From contig NZ_BMHD01000001.1 in the NCBI RefSeq assembly GCF_014640535.1, forward strand, positions 1,862,214 to 1,926,213: a stretch of DNA of 64,000 nucleotides, written 5' to 3'. Of the stretch, positions 1 to 8,681 are shown piece by piece; position 1 is the stretch's first letter; each line of letters opens with the position of its first letter. Source of the DNA: Cnuibacter physcomitrellae (lineage in GTDB: Bacteria; Actinomycetota; Actinomycetes; Actinomycetales; Microbacteriaceae). The notes beneath the pieces are model-generated. The model was not told where the DNA came from. It saw only the letters and a program-made list of their open reading frames with translations, and made no database searches. A program made the position numbers and the translations under genes.

Positions 1-955
1 GTGATTCCCGCAACAGCTGTATGTGGGCCTCGATCATCGGCAGGAGCTCTTCGCGCGCCGTGCCGTCCGACTCGAGCATGGCCATGATCGCGTGAGCTGC
101 GTGGTCGTCCGGCCCGTCGCCGAGCACCCGACGGATGAGCACCGTGTCGGGCACGAGACGGTACCCCTCGGGCAGCGGATCGGGCCATCGACTCGCCCGC
201 GGGAGGAACGGGGCGAAGTCAGGCGATCTCTGCGCATAGGGCACACGTCGGTCGTCGATGGTCCAGGCTGTGGGCAGCGTCGAGTCCAGGAGGATGTGTG
301 CTGTCATGCCGAGGGCGTAGACGTCGTCAACGAACCCGCGGTGAGCGCTCATCCTCACGAGCATGTCCGGGCTCTGCACGACCCGCGATCCCGGGAGAGA
401 GCCCGACGACGGCATGTCCGGATCGCCCTGATGGTAGGCGTGGCTGAAGTCGATCAAGGTGACCTGCTCGGGGGCGGTGTCAGGCCGGTCGTCGAGTGGG
501 ACGAGCACGTTTCCGGGATGCACGTCGCGGTGCGCGAATCCCCGCTGGCGCAAGATGTCCAGTGCGTGGTGGACGTCGCACAGCACGGTCTCGATGAGCT
601 CGCGACGCGCGGTGTCATCGAGAGTCCCCGCCGCGACAGCCGTCACCGAGCTCCCCAGCCTCTCGAGAAGGAACGAGTACGTGGTCTCGTCCCTGATCGA
701 TGCCAGGCACGCGACGATCCTCGAACGGGATCGTTCCGATCCCGTGAGGTCTCTGAGCTTCGCGTAGGCACGCGCCTCTCGGGCGCCGCGTTTGGCGTCG
801 TCAGGATCGACGCGAGTCTGCTTGACGACGAGCTCGATGCCCGGGTCGGGTCCCTCGATCACGGTCGCTTCGAAGACGTCGTGGTGCAGCCCACTGACTC
901 GAGCACCCACCCCGACCGTCCATCGACCGAAGTCGATCCTCGTCCTGTCCCCCAT
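1..955 (-). CDS. Protein kinase-like protein (C-terminus cut by window edge)
   Basis: The minus frame is open from an ATG at 955 to the left edge, so at least 318 residues are seen and the C-terminus is missing. It carries kinase-fold landmarks: a candidate ATP-anchoring Lys45 (VVKQ), the catalytic loop HRDVHPGN with Asp144 and Asn149, and LIDFSHA near residue 167, where DFG is replaced by DFS. The HPGN loop recalls aminoglycoside-phosphotransferase-like and atypical kinases rather than classical PknB. It starts 2 bases after the PP2C stop, so it is the last visible gene of the operon. No transmembrane helix or PASTA repeat is visible. By context it probably phosphorylates Ser/Thr on partners such as the FHA protein, and the PP2C protein would reverse this. 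Confidence 0.8.
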   Translation of the reverse strand, partial: MGDRTRIDFGRWTVGVGARVSGLHHDVFEATVIEGPDPGIELVVKQTRVDPDDAKRGAREARAYAKLRDLTGSERSRSRIVACLASIRDETTYSFLLERLGSSVTAVAAGTLDDTARRELIETVLCDVHHALDILRQRGFAHRDVHPGNVLVPLDDRPDTAPEQVTLIDFSHAYHQGDPDMPSSGSLPGSRVVQSPDMLVRMSAHRGFVDDVYALGMTAHILLDSTLPTAWTIDDRRVPYAQRSPDFAPFLPRASRWPDPLPEGYRLVPDTVLIRRVLGDGPDDHAAHAIMAMLESDGTAREELLPMIEAHIQLLRES

Positions 956-957
956 GC

Positions 958-1659
958 TCACGTTCCCCCCTGCTCCGCGGAGGCGCGGAGCACCCCGACC
1001 AGCGCCGTCGCGTTGTCGGAGAGTCCCCGCTCCGCTGCCGCGTCGACAAGATTGCGCGAGGCTCGGCCACGCGTGTCCTCGTGGACGATCCGAGCGATCG
1101 TCATGGGCGAGAGACGCGAACCGACACCGTCACTGATCAGCACCACCACGTCGCCCTCCTGGGCGGCCAGCACGGACACGTCGGGCACATCGTCACGGTC
1201 GCGCGCGATCATGCGGGTCAGCCCTCCGGATGTCCTCGAGGAGGATGGGGATGACGGCTCCAGATCGGCGAGCACCGCACTGCGCTCGTGGAGACGGGAG
1301 AGGTGGACGACGGACCCTCTCCTGAGCATGAGGATGCGGCTGTCGCCTACTGCACTGAGCCACAGGCGGCCGTCGCCGTCGAGTGCGGCGACCGACGCGG
1401 TCGCGCCATCCGCGACGTCGCCCGCGTCGAGACGCCGAGCGAGCGCGCGGGGGCCGTCGAGGAGCACCTCGACCGGCGCCGACCAGTTCGACTCGGCGTA
1501 GTGCTCGACGACCAGGTCGGCCGCTCGGCGCGCCCCCCATCCCGTGCCGGCACCGTCGGCGAGCACCAGGACCGAGTGGCTGACCCACGTGGCGTCGCTC
1601 TGCTGCGCCCGTGGGCCCAGCAAGGTTGCGGCGGACGCGACGAACTCGAACGCGCTCAC
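958..1659 (-). CDS. PP2C-type Ser/Thr protein phosphatase
   Basis: A 233-residue protein matching a compact PP2C (PPM) phosphatase domain. Metal-binding and core motifs appear in order: VLADGAG near residue 32, DGATASVAAL near 84, AVGDSRI near 102, LISDGVGS near 173 and DNATALVGV near 214. The family hydrolyses phosphoserine and phosphothreonine with two Mn or Mg ions. No membrane anchor is present, unlike PstP, so it is probably cytosolic. It starts with GTG, and that GTG overlaps the upstream stop as GTGA, which implies translational coupling. The kinase gene begins 2 bases downstream, forming a kinase/phosphatase pair. Confidence 0.88.
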   Translation of the reverse strand: MSAFEFVASAATLLGPRAQQSDATWVSHSVLVLADGAGTGWGARRAADLVVEHYAESNWSAPVEVLLDGPRALARRLDAGDVADGATASVAALDGDGRLWLSAVGDSRILMLRRGSVVHLSRLHERSAVLADLEPSSPSSSRTSGGLTRMIARDRDDVPDVSVLAAQEGDVVVLISDGVGSRLSPMTIARIVHEDTRGRASRNLVDAAAERGLSDNATALVGVLRASAEQGGT

Positions 1660-2576
1660 GAGCCCGCTGCCGTCAGCTTGGCGATGACCCCTCGGGCTCG
1701 GGGGGTCACCAGCCCGGCTTTGCGAAGCCGGTCGATCAGCAGCGCCCGCGCGTCGTCCTCTCTGAGCGGGAAGGCGGAGATCCTGAGGACGTCCTCGAGC
1801 GTCGCCTCCTGTGTCTCCACATGCGGGTCACGACAATCGGCGAGGGTCCTCCGCAGGTACGCCACGAAACGGCCCGTGTGGGACAGGTTCTTCGTCGACA
1901 TGCCGCACGCCGCGAGAGCCGTCGTAGCTGCCTTGAGCGGGTCGCTCGGGTCGGAGCAGAACGCTGCCAGGATGATCGCGTTGCGGTCCCATGCGTTGGG
2001 GTCAGCGGGGAAGAGCTGGTCGCAGAATCGCTTGAGGAGGTCTCTCCTGGCCTCGACCCTGGGGGCGATCGCGGTCGGGATGTCCTCGGTGTAGTCGGGC
2101 CCGGCACCCGCGGACCCCACCTCGACGCCGAGGAGCGGAGTCAGTCCCTGCTCATGATGCTGCCAGGTCAGAACCAGGACACGGTCGCCCGTCTTCACCC
2201 GGACCCAGCTGGAGTCGTTCACCATCCTGCCGTTGAGGCTGAGCTTCCAGACCTCGGGCTGCGATGTCGGCAGCCCGGCGAGGACGATGTCCTCGCCGTG
2301 GATGCGGTCGCACGTGACGACCAGGGTCAGGCGCGGAAGCTGTCTCTCAGGGAAGGCGCCCACGAACCGGGACTCGAGGTGGAGCACGGTCCGGTCCGGA
2401 GCCGGGTCGAGACGCAGCCCGGGGCGAGCCACCACGAGCTGTCCACCGGGGCCGAGGACGAGCCCCTCGGCGAGCATCACCTCGTCGCGGGAACCCTCGG
2501 CATCGGACACCCACCGGAATCCCACGACGGTCAGGGTGATCGGATCGGTCGGGCGATGGAGCTGGTCGGTCGACAT
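1656..2576 (-). CDS. Conserved-looking protein of unknown function in the kinase/phosphatase operon
   Basis: A 306-residue protein. I chose the ATG at 2576 because GAGGAGA lies just upstream; the open frame runs further but reads as low-complexity shadow. The N-terminal half (about 1-150) looks beta-rich. The C-terminal half (about 165-306) is helical with alternating charged and hydrophobic stretches. I recognise no family. It has no signal peptide or membrane helix. It lies 41 bases after the SEDS-transpeptidase stop and overlaps the phosphatase start by 4 bases. It may be a scaffold or a substrate of the kinase/phosphatase pair, but that is inference from position only. Confidence 0.75.
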   Translation of the reverse strand: MSTDQLHRPTDPITLTVVGFRWVSDAEGSRDEVMLAEGLVLGPGGQLVVARPGLRLDPAPDRTVLHLESRFVGAFPERQLPRLTLVVTCDRIHGEDIVLAGLPTSQPEVWKLSLNGRMVNDSSWVRVKTGDRVLVLTWQHHEQGLTPLLGVEVGSAGAGPDYTEDIPTAIAPRVEARRDLLKRFCDQLFPADPNAWDRNAIILAAFCSDPSDPLKAATTALAACGMSTKNLSHTGRFVAYLRRTLADCRDPHVETQEATLEDVLRISAFPLREDDARALLIDRLRKAGLVTPRARGVIAKLTAAGS

Positions 2577-2617
2577 CTGGGTCTCCTCAGAGGGGATCGA
2601 CGGGTGTCCTGTCCACG

Positions 2618-5305
2618 CTAGGGGAGAGTCTGCACGCACGGCGTCCCCCCATCCGGGGTGAGGGAGCCGTCGGAACGGAACCTGTCGAGCACGGTGGCCG
2701 CGACGTCGACGGCCGGGTTGTTCACGGCATCGGGTGCGACGTCGTGGATCTGGACCGTGAGGACCCACCGTGTGTCGAGGATCACGGTCACCCACGAGTC
2801 CAGTCCGGTCGTCGACACCGAGTCGGGCACCTGAGCGGTCCCCGTCTTGGCAGCGACGTCCCACTCGGTCGTGGCCATCTGCAACGTCGCGGCCGTGCCC
2901 TGGTCCACTGCGCCGCGCATCCCCTCGAGGACGGTCGCTGCCACGGCCGCGGGGAGCGGCTCGCCGATCGAGGACGGGGTGACCGACCCGTCGGAGCAGG
3001 AGCCGGGGAGGAGGTGCGGGGCCGGTGCGGCGACCTCGGGGTGAGGCCCTGCCCCTTGAGCGATCACCGCCGTCGCCGCGGCCAACGACAGCGCACTCGA
3101 CTGCACGGACTCCTGGCCGTAGCCGGTGCGGGCCAGGGACGCGCTGTTCACGTCCCCATCGGCCAGCCCCGTCGTCAGCGGCGACACCGCGCCACCGTCG
3201 AACCGCAGTTCGCGCTCCGCCCCGAAGTAGCTTCGTGCCACGTCCTCGAGGCGCTGCTGGCCGAGTCGAAGCGCGAGGGCAGCCGCGGTCGTGTTGCAGC
3301 TCACCGTGAGCATGGTGACGATCCGGGTGTCAGGGCAGACGAAGCCGTCGCTGTTCTCGACGCGCTGACCGTCTACCTCCACCACCTCGGTGGAGGCGCC
3401 GGAGGCATCGATCCCGTCGAGGAGTGCTGCCGAGGCCACGATCATCTTGAACGTGGAGCCGGGCGAACCGGATCCCGTGCGAGCGTCTGAGGGCGGAAGC
3501 TCGTCGAGCGGGATGTCCGACGGTTCGAGCTGGTCGGTCGAGTACGACCCGAGTACGTCACCGGTGGGCGAGTCGAGGACCACCGCGGATCCGCGACGTC
3601 CACCGAGCGCCTCGGCGAGCGCCGTCTGAACGGAGTCGAGCATCGTGAGACGGACGTCGCCGGGGTGGCAGGGCAACGGGCGGACCACCTGGAGCACGAT
3701 CTCCACGGGCTCGTGATCGCCCCCGCAGGTGAGCTGATCACCGGCGACGTCCTCGACGCCGTACGCCGCGTATCCCGGCTTCAGGTACGCGATGCCCGTG
3801 TAGAGGGAGCCGCGGGGGTACTCGCGCGCTCCGCCGGGACCTGTGGTCGCGATGACCACGCCGTCGGCGGTGCGGATGTCGCCGCGCCGGGCGCCGAGGA
3901 TCGCCGCCGCGGACGGGGCAGGGGCGATCGCCGCCAGGAGGATGCCGGAGGCGGCGAAGGCAGCAGCGACCGCGATCGCGACCGCGGGCACCTCCGACGC
4001 ACTCGTCCGCCGCCTGTTCCGCGCCCGCACCACGCGACCCACCCCCACCCGCACCACGCGACCCGCCCCCACCCGCACGGTCGCGGCGATCAGTCCGAGC
4101 TGCAGGAAGCAGGCCGTGGTCGCCGCGCCGGTGACCGTGAGGAAGCTCATGCTCACTCCCGAGAGGGGGATGACGCCGATCACCCCGAAGGCGGACATCA
4201 CGACCTGTCCGAAGAGTGCCGCCGCGGCTCCCGATCCCACCACGGATGCCGGGCGGGTCGCCCGGGCCGAGGTGACGATGAGCGAGCCGCACACGAGGAT
4301 GAGGACGGAGACCGCCGCGATGAGGGCCCCGATCCCGAGATCGGCACCCACCACCGCCGGGAGGTAGTCGGAGCGCGCGGCCGGGATGGCCGAGGCCGAC
4401 GACGACGTGCCGACCCCGAGGCCCACGAAACCGCCTGTCTGCAAGGCGTGCAGCGCGGTCGAGAGCTGATACCCCGGATCGAGGACGTCGCCCCATCGGG
4501 CGCTGAGCCTCTCGCCGATGCTGGTCGACCAGACGAGGGCAGCCCCTCCAGCCACCACCGCGACGGCGGCCAGCGCCAGGGCCCCCACCCTCCTCGACCC
4601 GCTGCCCGGTCCCGGCCGCAGTGACCGGACCCGGAAGCGGTCGTCTCTCGTCGCGACGACAGCCATGACGATCAGAGCACCGAGGAGCAGGACGGCCGGA
4701 CCCGAGTCCACGATCGCGAGGGCCAGCAGGTTGACGGCGAGCAGCACTCCGCCGACGAGCAGCGATCGCATGTCGCTCCGCTCCAGCGTCTTCGTCCGGG
4801 CGGGCAGCACCAGGTCGGCGAGCAACAGCCCGCTGCCGACGATCACCGCGACCCTCGTGAACTCGCCGACCTGGACCGAGCCTCCCGGGAGCTCGATGCC
4901 GCCGCTCTGGAGATCGCCGAAGAACGCCGTGGACAGCCTGGCCACCAGGGCCGCCGCGAGCAGGAAGAGCGAGACCGCCTGCAGACGCTGCGGGCGACCA
5001 CGGCGGAGGACGACCGGTCCCCCCACGGCGACCAGGGCGTGGACCGCTGCGGCCGAGCACAGCACGAGGAGGATGGCAGCGGGTGCTGCCCCGAGGCGCA
5101 GCTGCATGGCGGCACCGAGCGCGACGACAGCCCAGAGGGCCGCTGACCGCATCCGGATGCCGGGCGAGACCACGAGGGTGAGCGCCGCGCACAGCGCGGT
5201 GACGGCGGCACCGACGGGCGCGTCCGCCCAGACGGGCGTCGCGGCGAGGAGGAAGACCCCTCCCGCGACGCCCGAGCCGAGCAGGACGATCAGCAGCGAG
5301 CTCAT
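2618..5305 (-). CDS. Fused SEDS (FtsW/RodA) glycosyltransferase and penicillin-binding transpeptidase
   Basis: An 895-residue protein combining two enzymes that are normally separate. Residues 1-455 are polytopic and contain the SEDS signature around RSDYLPAVVGADLG (308-323), with the family-conserved Asp at 313. Residues 470-895 are a class B PBP: an RGDIRTADG start near 474, the SxxK active site S617-T-F-K620, SCN at 669-671 and KTGT at 820-823. SEDS proteins polymerise lipid II into glycan strands and class B PBPs crosslink the peptides, so one chain could do both. The ATG overlaps the FHA stop as ATGA. The product resembles RodA plus PbpA of the actinobacterial pknAB cluster, merged into one frame without an internal stop. 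Confidence 0.92.
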   Translation of the reverse strand: MSSLLIVLLGSGVAGGVFLLAATPVWADAPVGAAVTALCAALTLVVSPGIRMRSAALWAVVALGAAMQLRLGAAPAAILLVLCSAAAVHALVAVGGPVVLRRGRPQRLQAVSLFLLAAALVARLSTAFFGDLQSGGIELPGGSVQVGEFTRVAVIVGSGLLLADLVLPARTKTLERSDMRSLLVGGVLLAVNLLALAIVDSGPAVLLLGALIVMAVVATRDDRFRVRSLRPGPGSGSRRVGALALAAVAVVAGGAALVWSTSIGERLSARWGDVLDPGYQLSTALHALQTGGFVGLGVGTSSSASAIPAARSDYLPAVVGADLGIGALIAAVSVLILVCGSLIVTSARATRPASVVGSGAAAALFGQVVMSAFGVIGVIPLSGVSMSFLTVTGAATTACFLQLGLIAATVRVGAGRVVRVGVGRVVRARNRRRTSASEVPAVAIAVAAAFAASGILLAAIAPAPSAAAILGARRGDIRTADGVVIATTGPGGAREYPRGSLYTGIAYLKPGYAAYGVEDVAGDQLTCGGDHEPVEIVLQVVRPLPCHPGDVRLTMLDSVQTALAEALGGRRGSAVVLDSPTGDVLGSYSTDQLEPSDIPLDELPPSDARTGSGSPGSTFKMIVASAALLDGIDASGASTEVVEVDGQRVENSDGFVCPDTRIVTMLTVSCNTTAAALALRLGQQRLEDVARSYFGAERELRFDGGAVSPLTTGLADGDVNSASLARTGYGQESVQSSALSLAAATAVIAQGAGPHPEVAAPAPHLLPGSCSDGSVTPSSIGEPLPAAVAATVLEGMRGAVDQGTAATLQMATTEWDVAAKTGTAQVPDSVSTTGLDSWVTVILDTRWVLTVQIHDVAPDAVNNPAVDVAATVLDRFRSDGSLTPDGGTPCVQTLP

Positions 5306-6312
5306 GCCCCCACCGACTCCGAGGCGGTGACCTTGACGGTGACCGTGACGAATCCGTCGCCGTCGAGCCCCAGGAGCGCTCCCTCGCCGAGGGGAAGAGG
5401 GGTGTCCTGCGACAGGCGCGACCAGCGTCCCGCCGCGTCGCGGACGAAGGTGCCCCACCTGGAGACGTCCCTCGCCACGACCCCGTCCGCGAGACGCTCC
5501 ACCAGCAGGTGGCGGTTGCTGAGGCCGGGCATCTCGGGCAGCCGGAGGTCGCACGAGGCCGACCGTCCGATCGTGATGGGCCGACCGTCGAACGCCGGCA
5601 TGATGAGGTCGACGTCGGGCAGGCCGGGCACGCTGAGGGTCAGGTCGATCGTCGACAGGCGTCCGGGCTCCCGGTCCACCGCAGGCATGGTGGGGATGTC
5701 GACCGGGGCGGAGGTCGGGATGTCACCCGAGACCCAGGTCGGGATCTCCTCCGTGACGGTGTCCGATGCAACGGTGTCGTGTGCAGAGGCCTGGACCCGA
5801 GCGGGCTCCTCGGTCGCTCCGTCCTCGGGGACGAACGCGGACATCCCGAGGTAGCGGACCGGGTCCTCGTCACGCGGGCTCCCGAACGGCTCCTCGAGCG
5901 GGACGAAGGACGCGACGACGTCACGATCGCCGACCTCGACGTGCACCGAGATCGACAGGACGGGGACGAACGGGAGCCCCATTCGCTCCGACTTCACCTT
6001 CATCCCCCGGTTCACCGCGCCGAGGACCACCTTCGTCGTCTTCAGGGAGTCCCGCTCCAGGACGGTGGCCTCGGGCAACGACGCCCTCACGTAGACGAAC
6101 TCCGGTGCGCCCAGCTCACCGAGGACGGGGTGCGCCAGACCGACCACCTCGCGGGCGATGAGATCCGCGATGTCCCGACCCCCGCCGCGGACCCACGACC
6201 ACAGCCGGCGAGCGATCGTTCCCCGCCCGCTGAAACCCTTCGAGCGGCGGCGGACCACCACGAGCACCACCACCATCACCACGATCGCGATGACGATCCC
6301 GAACCACGTCAT
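5302..6312 (-). CDS. Membrane-anchored FHA-domain protein
   Basis: A 336-residue protein. An N-terminal transmembrane helix (about 3-23) is followed by a basic linker and a middle domain of roughly 120 residues that resembles the DUF3662-type region of FhaA-like proteins. The C-terminal FHA domain is at about 250-332, with the phosphothreonine-binding landmarks IGRSASCDL and LSNRHLLV. FHA domains bind phosphothreonine peptides, so it should read kinase output at the membrane. I chose the ATG at 6312 because GGAAGGAGAG lies 5-14 bases upstream; the longer open frame is not protein-like. It leads the minus-strand operon and its stop overlaps the SEDS-transpeptidase start. Confidence 0.88.
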   Translation of the reverse strand: MTWFGIVIAIVVMVVVLVVVRRRSKGFSGRGTIARRLWSWVRGGGRDIADLIAREVVGLAHPVLGELGAPEFVYVRASLPEATVLERDSLKTTKVVLGAVNRGMKVKSERMGLPFVPVLSISVHVEVGDRDVVASFVPLEEPFGSPRDEDPVRYLGMSAFVPEDGATEEPARVQASAHDTVASDTVTEEIPTWVSGDIPTSAPVDIPTMPAVDREPGRLSTIDLTLSVPGLPDVDLIMPAFDGRPITIGRSASCDLRLPEMPGLSNRHLLVERLADGVVARDVSRWGTFVRDAAGRWSRLSQDTPLPLGEGALLGLDGDGFVTVTVKVTASESVGA

Positions 6313-6361
6313 GACTCTCTCCTTCCGTTCCCGACGACGCCGACCGCTGGCGTCGAGTGGG

Positions 6362-6367
6362 ACGCTA
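6362..6367 (-). promoter_or_regulatory. Candidate -10 box for the FHA/SEDS operon
   Basis: TAGCGT on the minus strand, about 50 bases before the FHA ATG. It sits in the 174-base divergent gap at 6313-6486, next to a small inverted repeat GGGACGC/GCGTCCC. No clear -35 box is visible. This is a prediction from sequence only. Confidence 0.3.
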
Positions 6368-6486
6368 CGCGTGAAGGGGCGTCCCGAACGGGCCCTGACA
6401 TGGCCGGTGTCACGGGCCTCCGGAAAGCGGGCCGGGCGTCCAGGATCGAGGTGTCGCGCCGGGTGGGCGCGAGGACAGGAGGAGCC

Positions 6487-6798
6487 ATGTCGGACCTCGC
6501 ACGGACGATCGAGAACGTGCTCTCCCGGTTCGGCGAGGACTACGACCCGGAGGTCGGCGCAGCCCAGGCCGAGGCGGTCGAAGCCCTGATCCGTCGCAGC
6601 TACCTCGGGCTCGACCGGGTGGCCGAGATGGTTCGGGCAGGACGCGAGCATGAAGCCGTATCGGCGCTCCGCTTTCTCGATCGCTTGCCGAGCTCGTGGG
6701 ACGGGCCGTCGGTGCGCGTGATCGAGGCGTACCTCCGCGAGCGGGTATCCGCCATCATCATGGGTGCGGAGTCACCGTCGATGCCGCCCTCCTGGTGA
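6487..6798 (+). CDS. Small helical protein of unknown function
   Basis: A 103-residue protein predicted to be mostly alpha-helical, with acidic and leucine-rich stretches in the first 90 residues. The ATG is preceded by AGGAGGAGCC, a strong ribosome-binding site. There is no signal peptide, membrane helix or Cys motif. It is transcribed away from the FHA operon across a 174-base gap and ends about 85 bases before the CocE-type hydrolase. I recognise no family. It could belong to the phosphorylation system next door, but only position suggests so. Confidence 0.65.
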   Translation: MSDLARTIENVLSRFGEDYDPEVGAAQAEAVEALIRRSYLGLDRVAEMVRAGREHEAVSALRFLDRLPSSWDGPSVRVIEAYLRERVSAIIMGAESPSMPPSW

Positions 6799-6882
6799 GC
6801 ACGATCGCGGTCGCGGACCCTCGAGGACACCCTCTCGCCGTTCACACGAGACGGGAGGGTGCTGAGGCGCTACCGTGAGGAC

Positions 6883-8601
6883 GTGCGCGATCGTCCCTGG
6901 CGCCGGAGCGGCGCCGCGAGGTACGCGCTCGGGCGCGCGCGCAACGCGGTCCGGCCGCCGGTGCACGTCGTCGAGGCTCCGCGCGACCTGCGGAAGCTCC
7001 GCGACGTCGAGGTGCGGATGCGCGACGGCGTGATCCTCCGCGTCAACGTCTACCTGCCGCCCGGCGAGGGGCCGTTCCCGGTGCTGATGTCCGCGCATCC
7101 GTACGGCAAGGACAACGTGCCCCGGCGCACACGTCGCGGCTGGCGCTTCGGCGCCCAGACGCGGATCACGAACCAGTCGCTGCCGTACACGATCTCGAGC
7201 GAGACCGGATGGGAGGCGCCCGACCCCGTCACCTGGACGCGCGCCGGCTACGCGGTCGTGAACGCCGACCTGCGCGGCGCGGGCACGTCCGACGGCGTGG
7301 GCACGCTCCTCGACGACGCCGAGGCCCGCGACGTGTACGACCTCGTCGAGTGGGCCGGCGCCCAGCCGTGGTCGACGGGGGCGGTCGGGATGCTCGGGGT
7401 CTCCTACCTCGCCCTGTCGCAGTACAAGGTGGCGGGCCTGCAGCCGCCGTCGCTGAAGGCGATCTGCCCGTGGGAGGGGTTCACCGACGCGTACCGCGAC
7501 TTCATGCGGCAGGGCGGGCTCGAGGAGGACGGCTTCGCCACGGTGTGGACGACCATGACCAAGCGAGGCGCCCGCCTGTCCGTGGACATCGGCCGCGAAC
7601 GACATCGGCATCCCCTGCGCGACGCCTGGTGGGAGGCGATGACACCGGATCTCGGCGCGATCACCGTGCCCATGCTGGTGTGCGGGAGCTTCTCCGACGG
7701 GGAGCTGCACAGCACGGGCTCGTTCCGGGCGTTCGAGCGCGTGTCCTCCGAGCACCGCCACCTCTACACGCACCGCGCGCCGAAGTGGTGGGCGTTCTAC
7801 AGCGACGCCGCCATCGCCGCCCAGCGCGCGTTCTTCGACCGGCATCTGAAGGGGGCGGACGCGCGGCCGCTGCCCCCGGTGCGGTTGGAGGTGCGCGAGC
7901 GCGGCGACCGGGTGGCCGAGGTCCGCGCCGAGCACGAGTGGCCGCTCGCTCGCACGCAGTGGCGCCCGCTCCACCTCGGGCCGGGCGGCACCCTCGTCGA
8001 GGGCCGTCCGGCGCGCGGGACGGGGTCCGCCTCGATCACCGCCCGGGGCGCGGGGCTGGCCTTCGACCTCCCCCTCGCCGACGACCTCGAGCTCACCGGC
8101 CCGATGTCGGCGCAGCTGTGGGTGTCGGTGGAGGGCGCTCCCCACGCGGCACCCGAGACGGCGGCCGACGCTGCGGCCGACGCGGCGGTCTTCGTGACCG
8201 TCGAGAAGCGGACCGGCGGGCGGTGGGTCCCGTTCGAGGGCTCCTACGGGTACGGACGCGACCGCGTGGCGCTCGGGATGCAGCGGGTCGCCGCCCGCGA
8301 GCTCGACGCCGCCGCCTCGCAGCCGGGCCGGCCGGTGCACACGTTCGCGCGCCTGCAGCCCATCGCTCCCGGCGAGATCGTGCCCGTCGACGTCGCACTC
8401 ACCGCGTCCTCGACGCTGTTCCGGCGCGGCGACGTGCTGCGTCTCATCGTCACCGCGCGCGAGCCCTACCCGCGCAACCCGTTCTCCGGGCACCTCCCCG
8501 CGCACCACGCCTCCCCGCGCCGAGGCCGCGTGCGCGTGCACTGGTCCGCCGAGCATCCGTCGCACCTCCTCGTCCCGGTCGTCCCCCGCCTCCCCGCCTG
8601 A
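6883..8601 (+). CDS. CocE/NonD-family alpha/beta hydrolase
   Basis: About 572 residues. The N-terminal alpha/beta hydrolase core has the nucleophile elbow GMLGVSYLA near residue 175 and an oxyanion region around AHPYGKDN. A C-terminal jelly-roll (about 330-572) is typical of X-Pro dipeptidyl-peptidase/CocE enzymes, which cleave esters or acyl-peptide bonds. No signal peptide is evident, so it is likely cytosolic. I prefer GTG at 6883 because TACCGT lies 6 bases upstream, the leaderless pattern seen elsewhere here; an in-frame GTG at 6859 is the alternative. It appears monocistronic. The true substrate cannot be inferred from sequence. Confidence 0.88.
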   Translation: MRDRPWRRSGAARYALGRARNAVRPPVHVVEAPRDLRKLRDVEVRMRDGVILRVNVYLPPGEGPFPVLMSAHPYGKDNVPRRTRRGWRFGAQTRITNQSLPYTISSETGWEAPDPVTWTRAGYAVVNADLRGAGTSDGVGTLLDDAEARDVYDLVEWAGAQPWSTGAVGMLGVSYLALSQYKVAGLQPPSLKAICPWEGFTDAYRDFMRQGGLEEDGFATVWTTMTKRGARLSVDIGRERHRHPLRDAWWEAMTPDLGAITVPMLVCGSFSDGELHSTGSFRAFERVSSEHRHLYTHRAPKWWAFYSDAAIAAQRAFFDRHLKGADARPLPPVRLEVRERGDRVAEVRAEHEWPLARTQWRPLHLGPGGTLVEGRPARGTGSASITARGAGLAFDLPLADDLELTGPMSAQLWVSVEGAPHAAPETAADAAADAAVFVTVEKRTGGRWVPFEGSYGYGRDRVALGMQRVAARELDAAASQPGRPVHTFARLQPIAPGEIVPVDVALTASSTLFRRGDVLRLIVTAREPYPRNPFSGHLPAHHASPRRGRVRVHWSAEHPSHLLVPVVPRLPA

Positions 8602-8669
8602 CCCTCGCGGCCCCACCCTGCACCGAGGTGTTCACCGCGCCACCCCTGTGCAGGAGCGTCCCGCGTTCC

Positions 8670-8675
8670 TAGGCT
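8670..8675 (+). promoter_or_regulatory. Candidate -10 box of phosphoketolase gene (leaderless)
   Basis: TAGGCT ends 6 bases before the phosphoketolase ATG at 8682. The gap holds no ribosome-binding site, so transcription probably starts at or next to the ATG. No good -35 box is visible at the standard distance. Confidence 0.5.
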
Positions 8676-8681
8676 GGCCCC

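Noticed and set aside
23-1501. 492-codon plus-strand open frame over the kinase and phosphatase genes
   Set aside because: It is the complement of two well-supported minus-strand genes. Its translation is Arg/Ser/Asp low-complexity without domains.
6772-8616. 614-codon minus-strand frame opposite the CocE-type hydrolase
   Set aside because: Antisense shadow of a gene with a complete catalytic fold. No domain or ribosome site.
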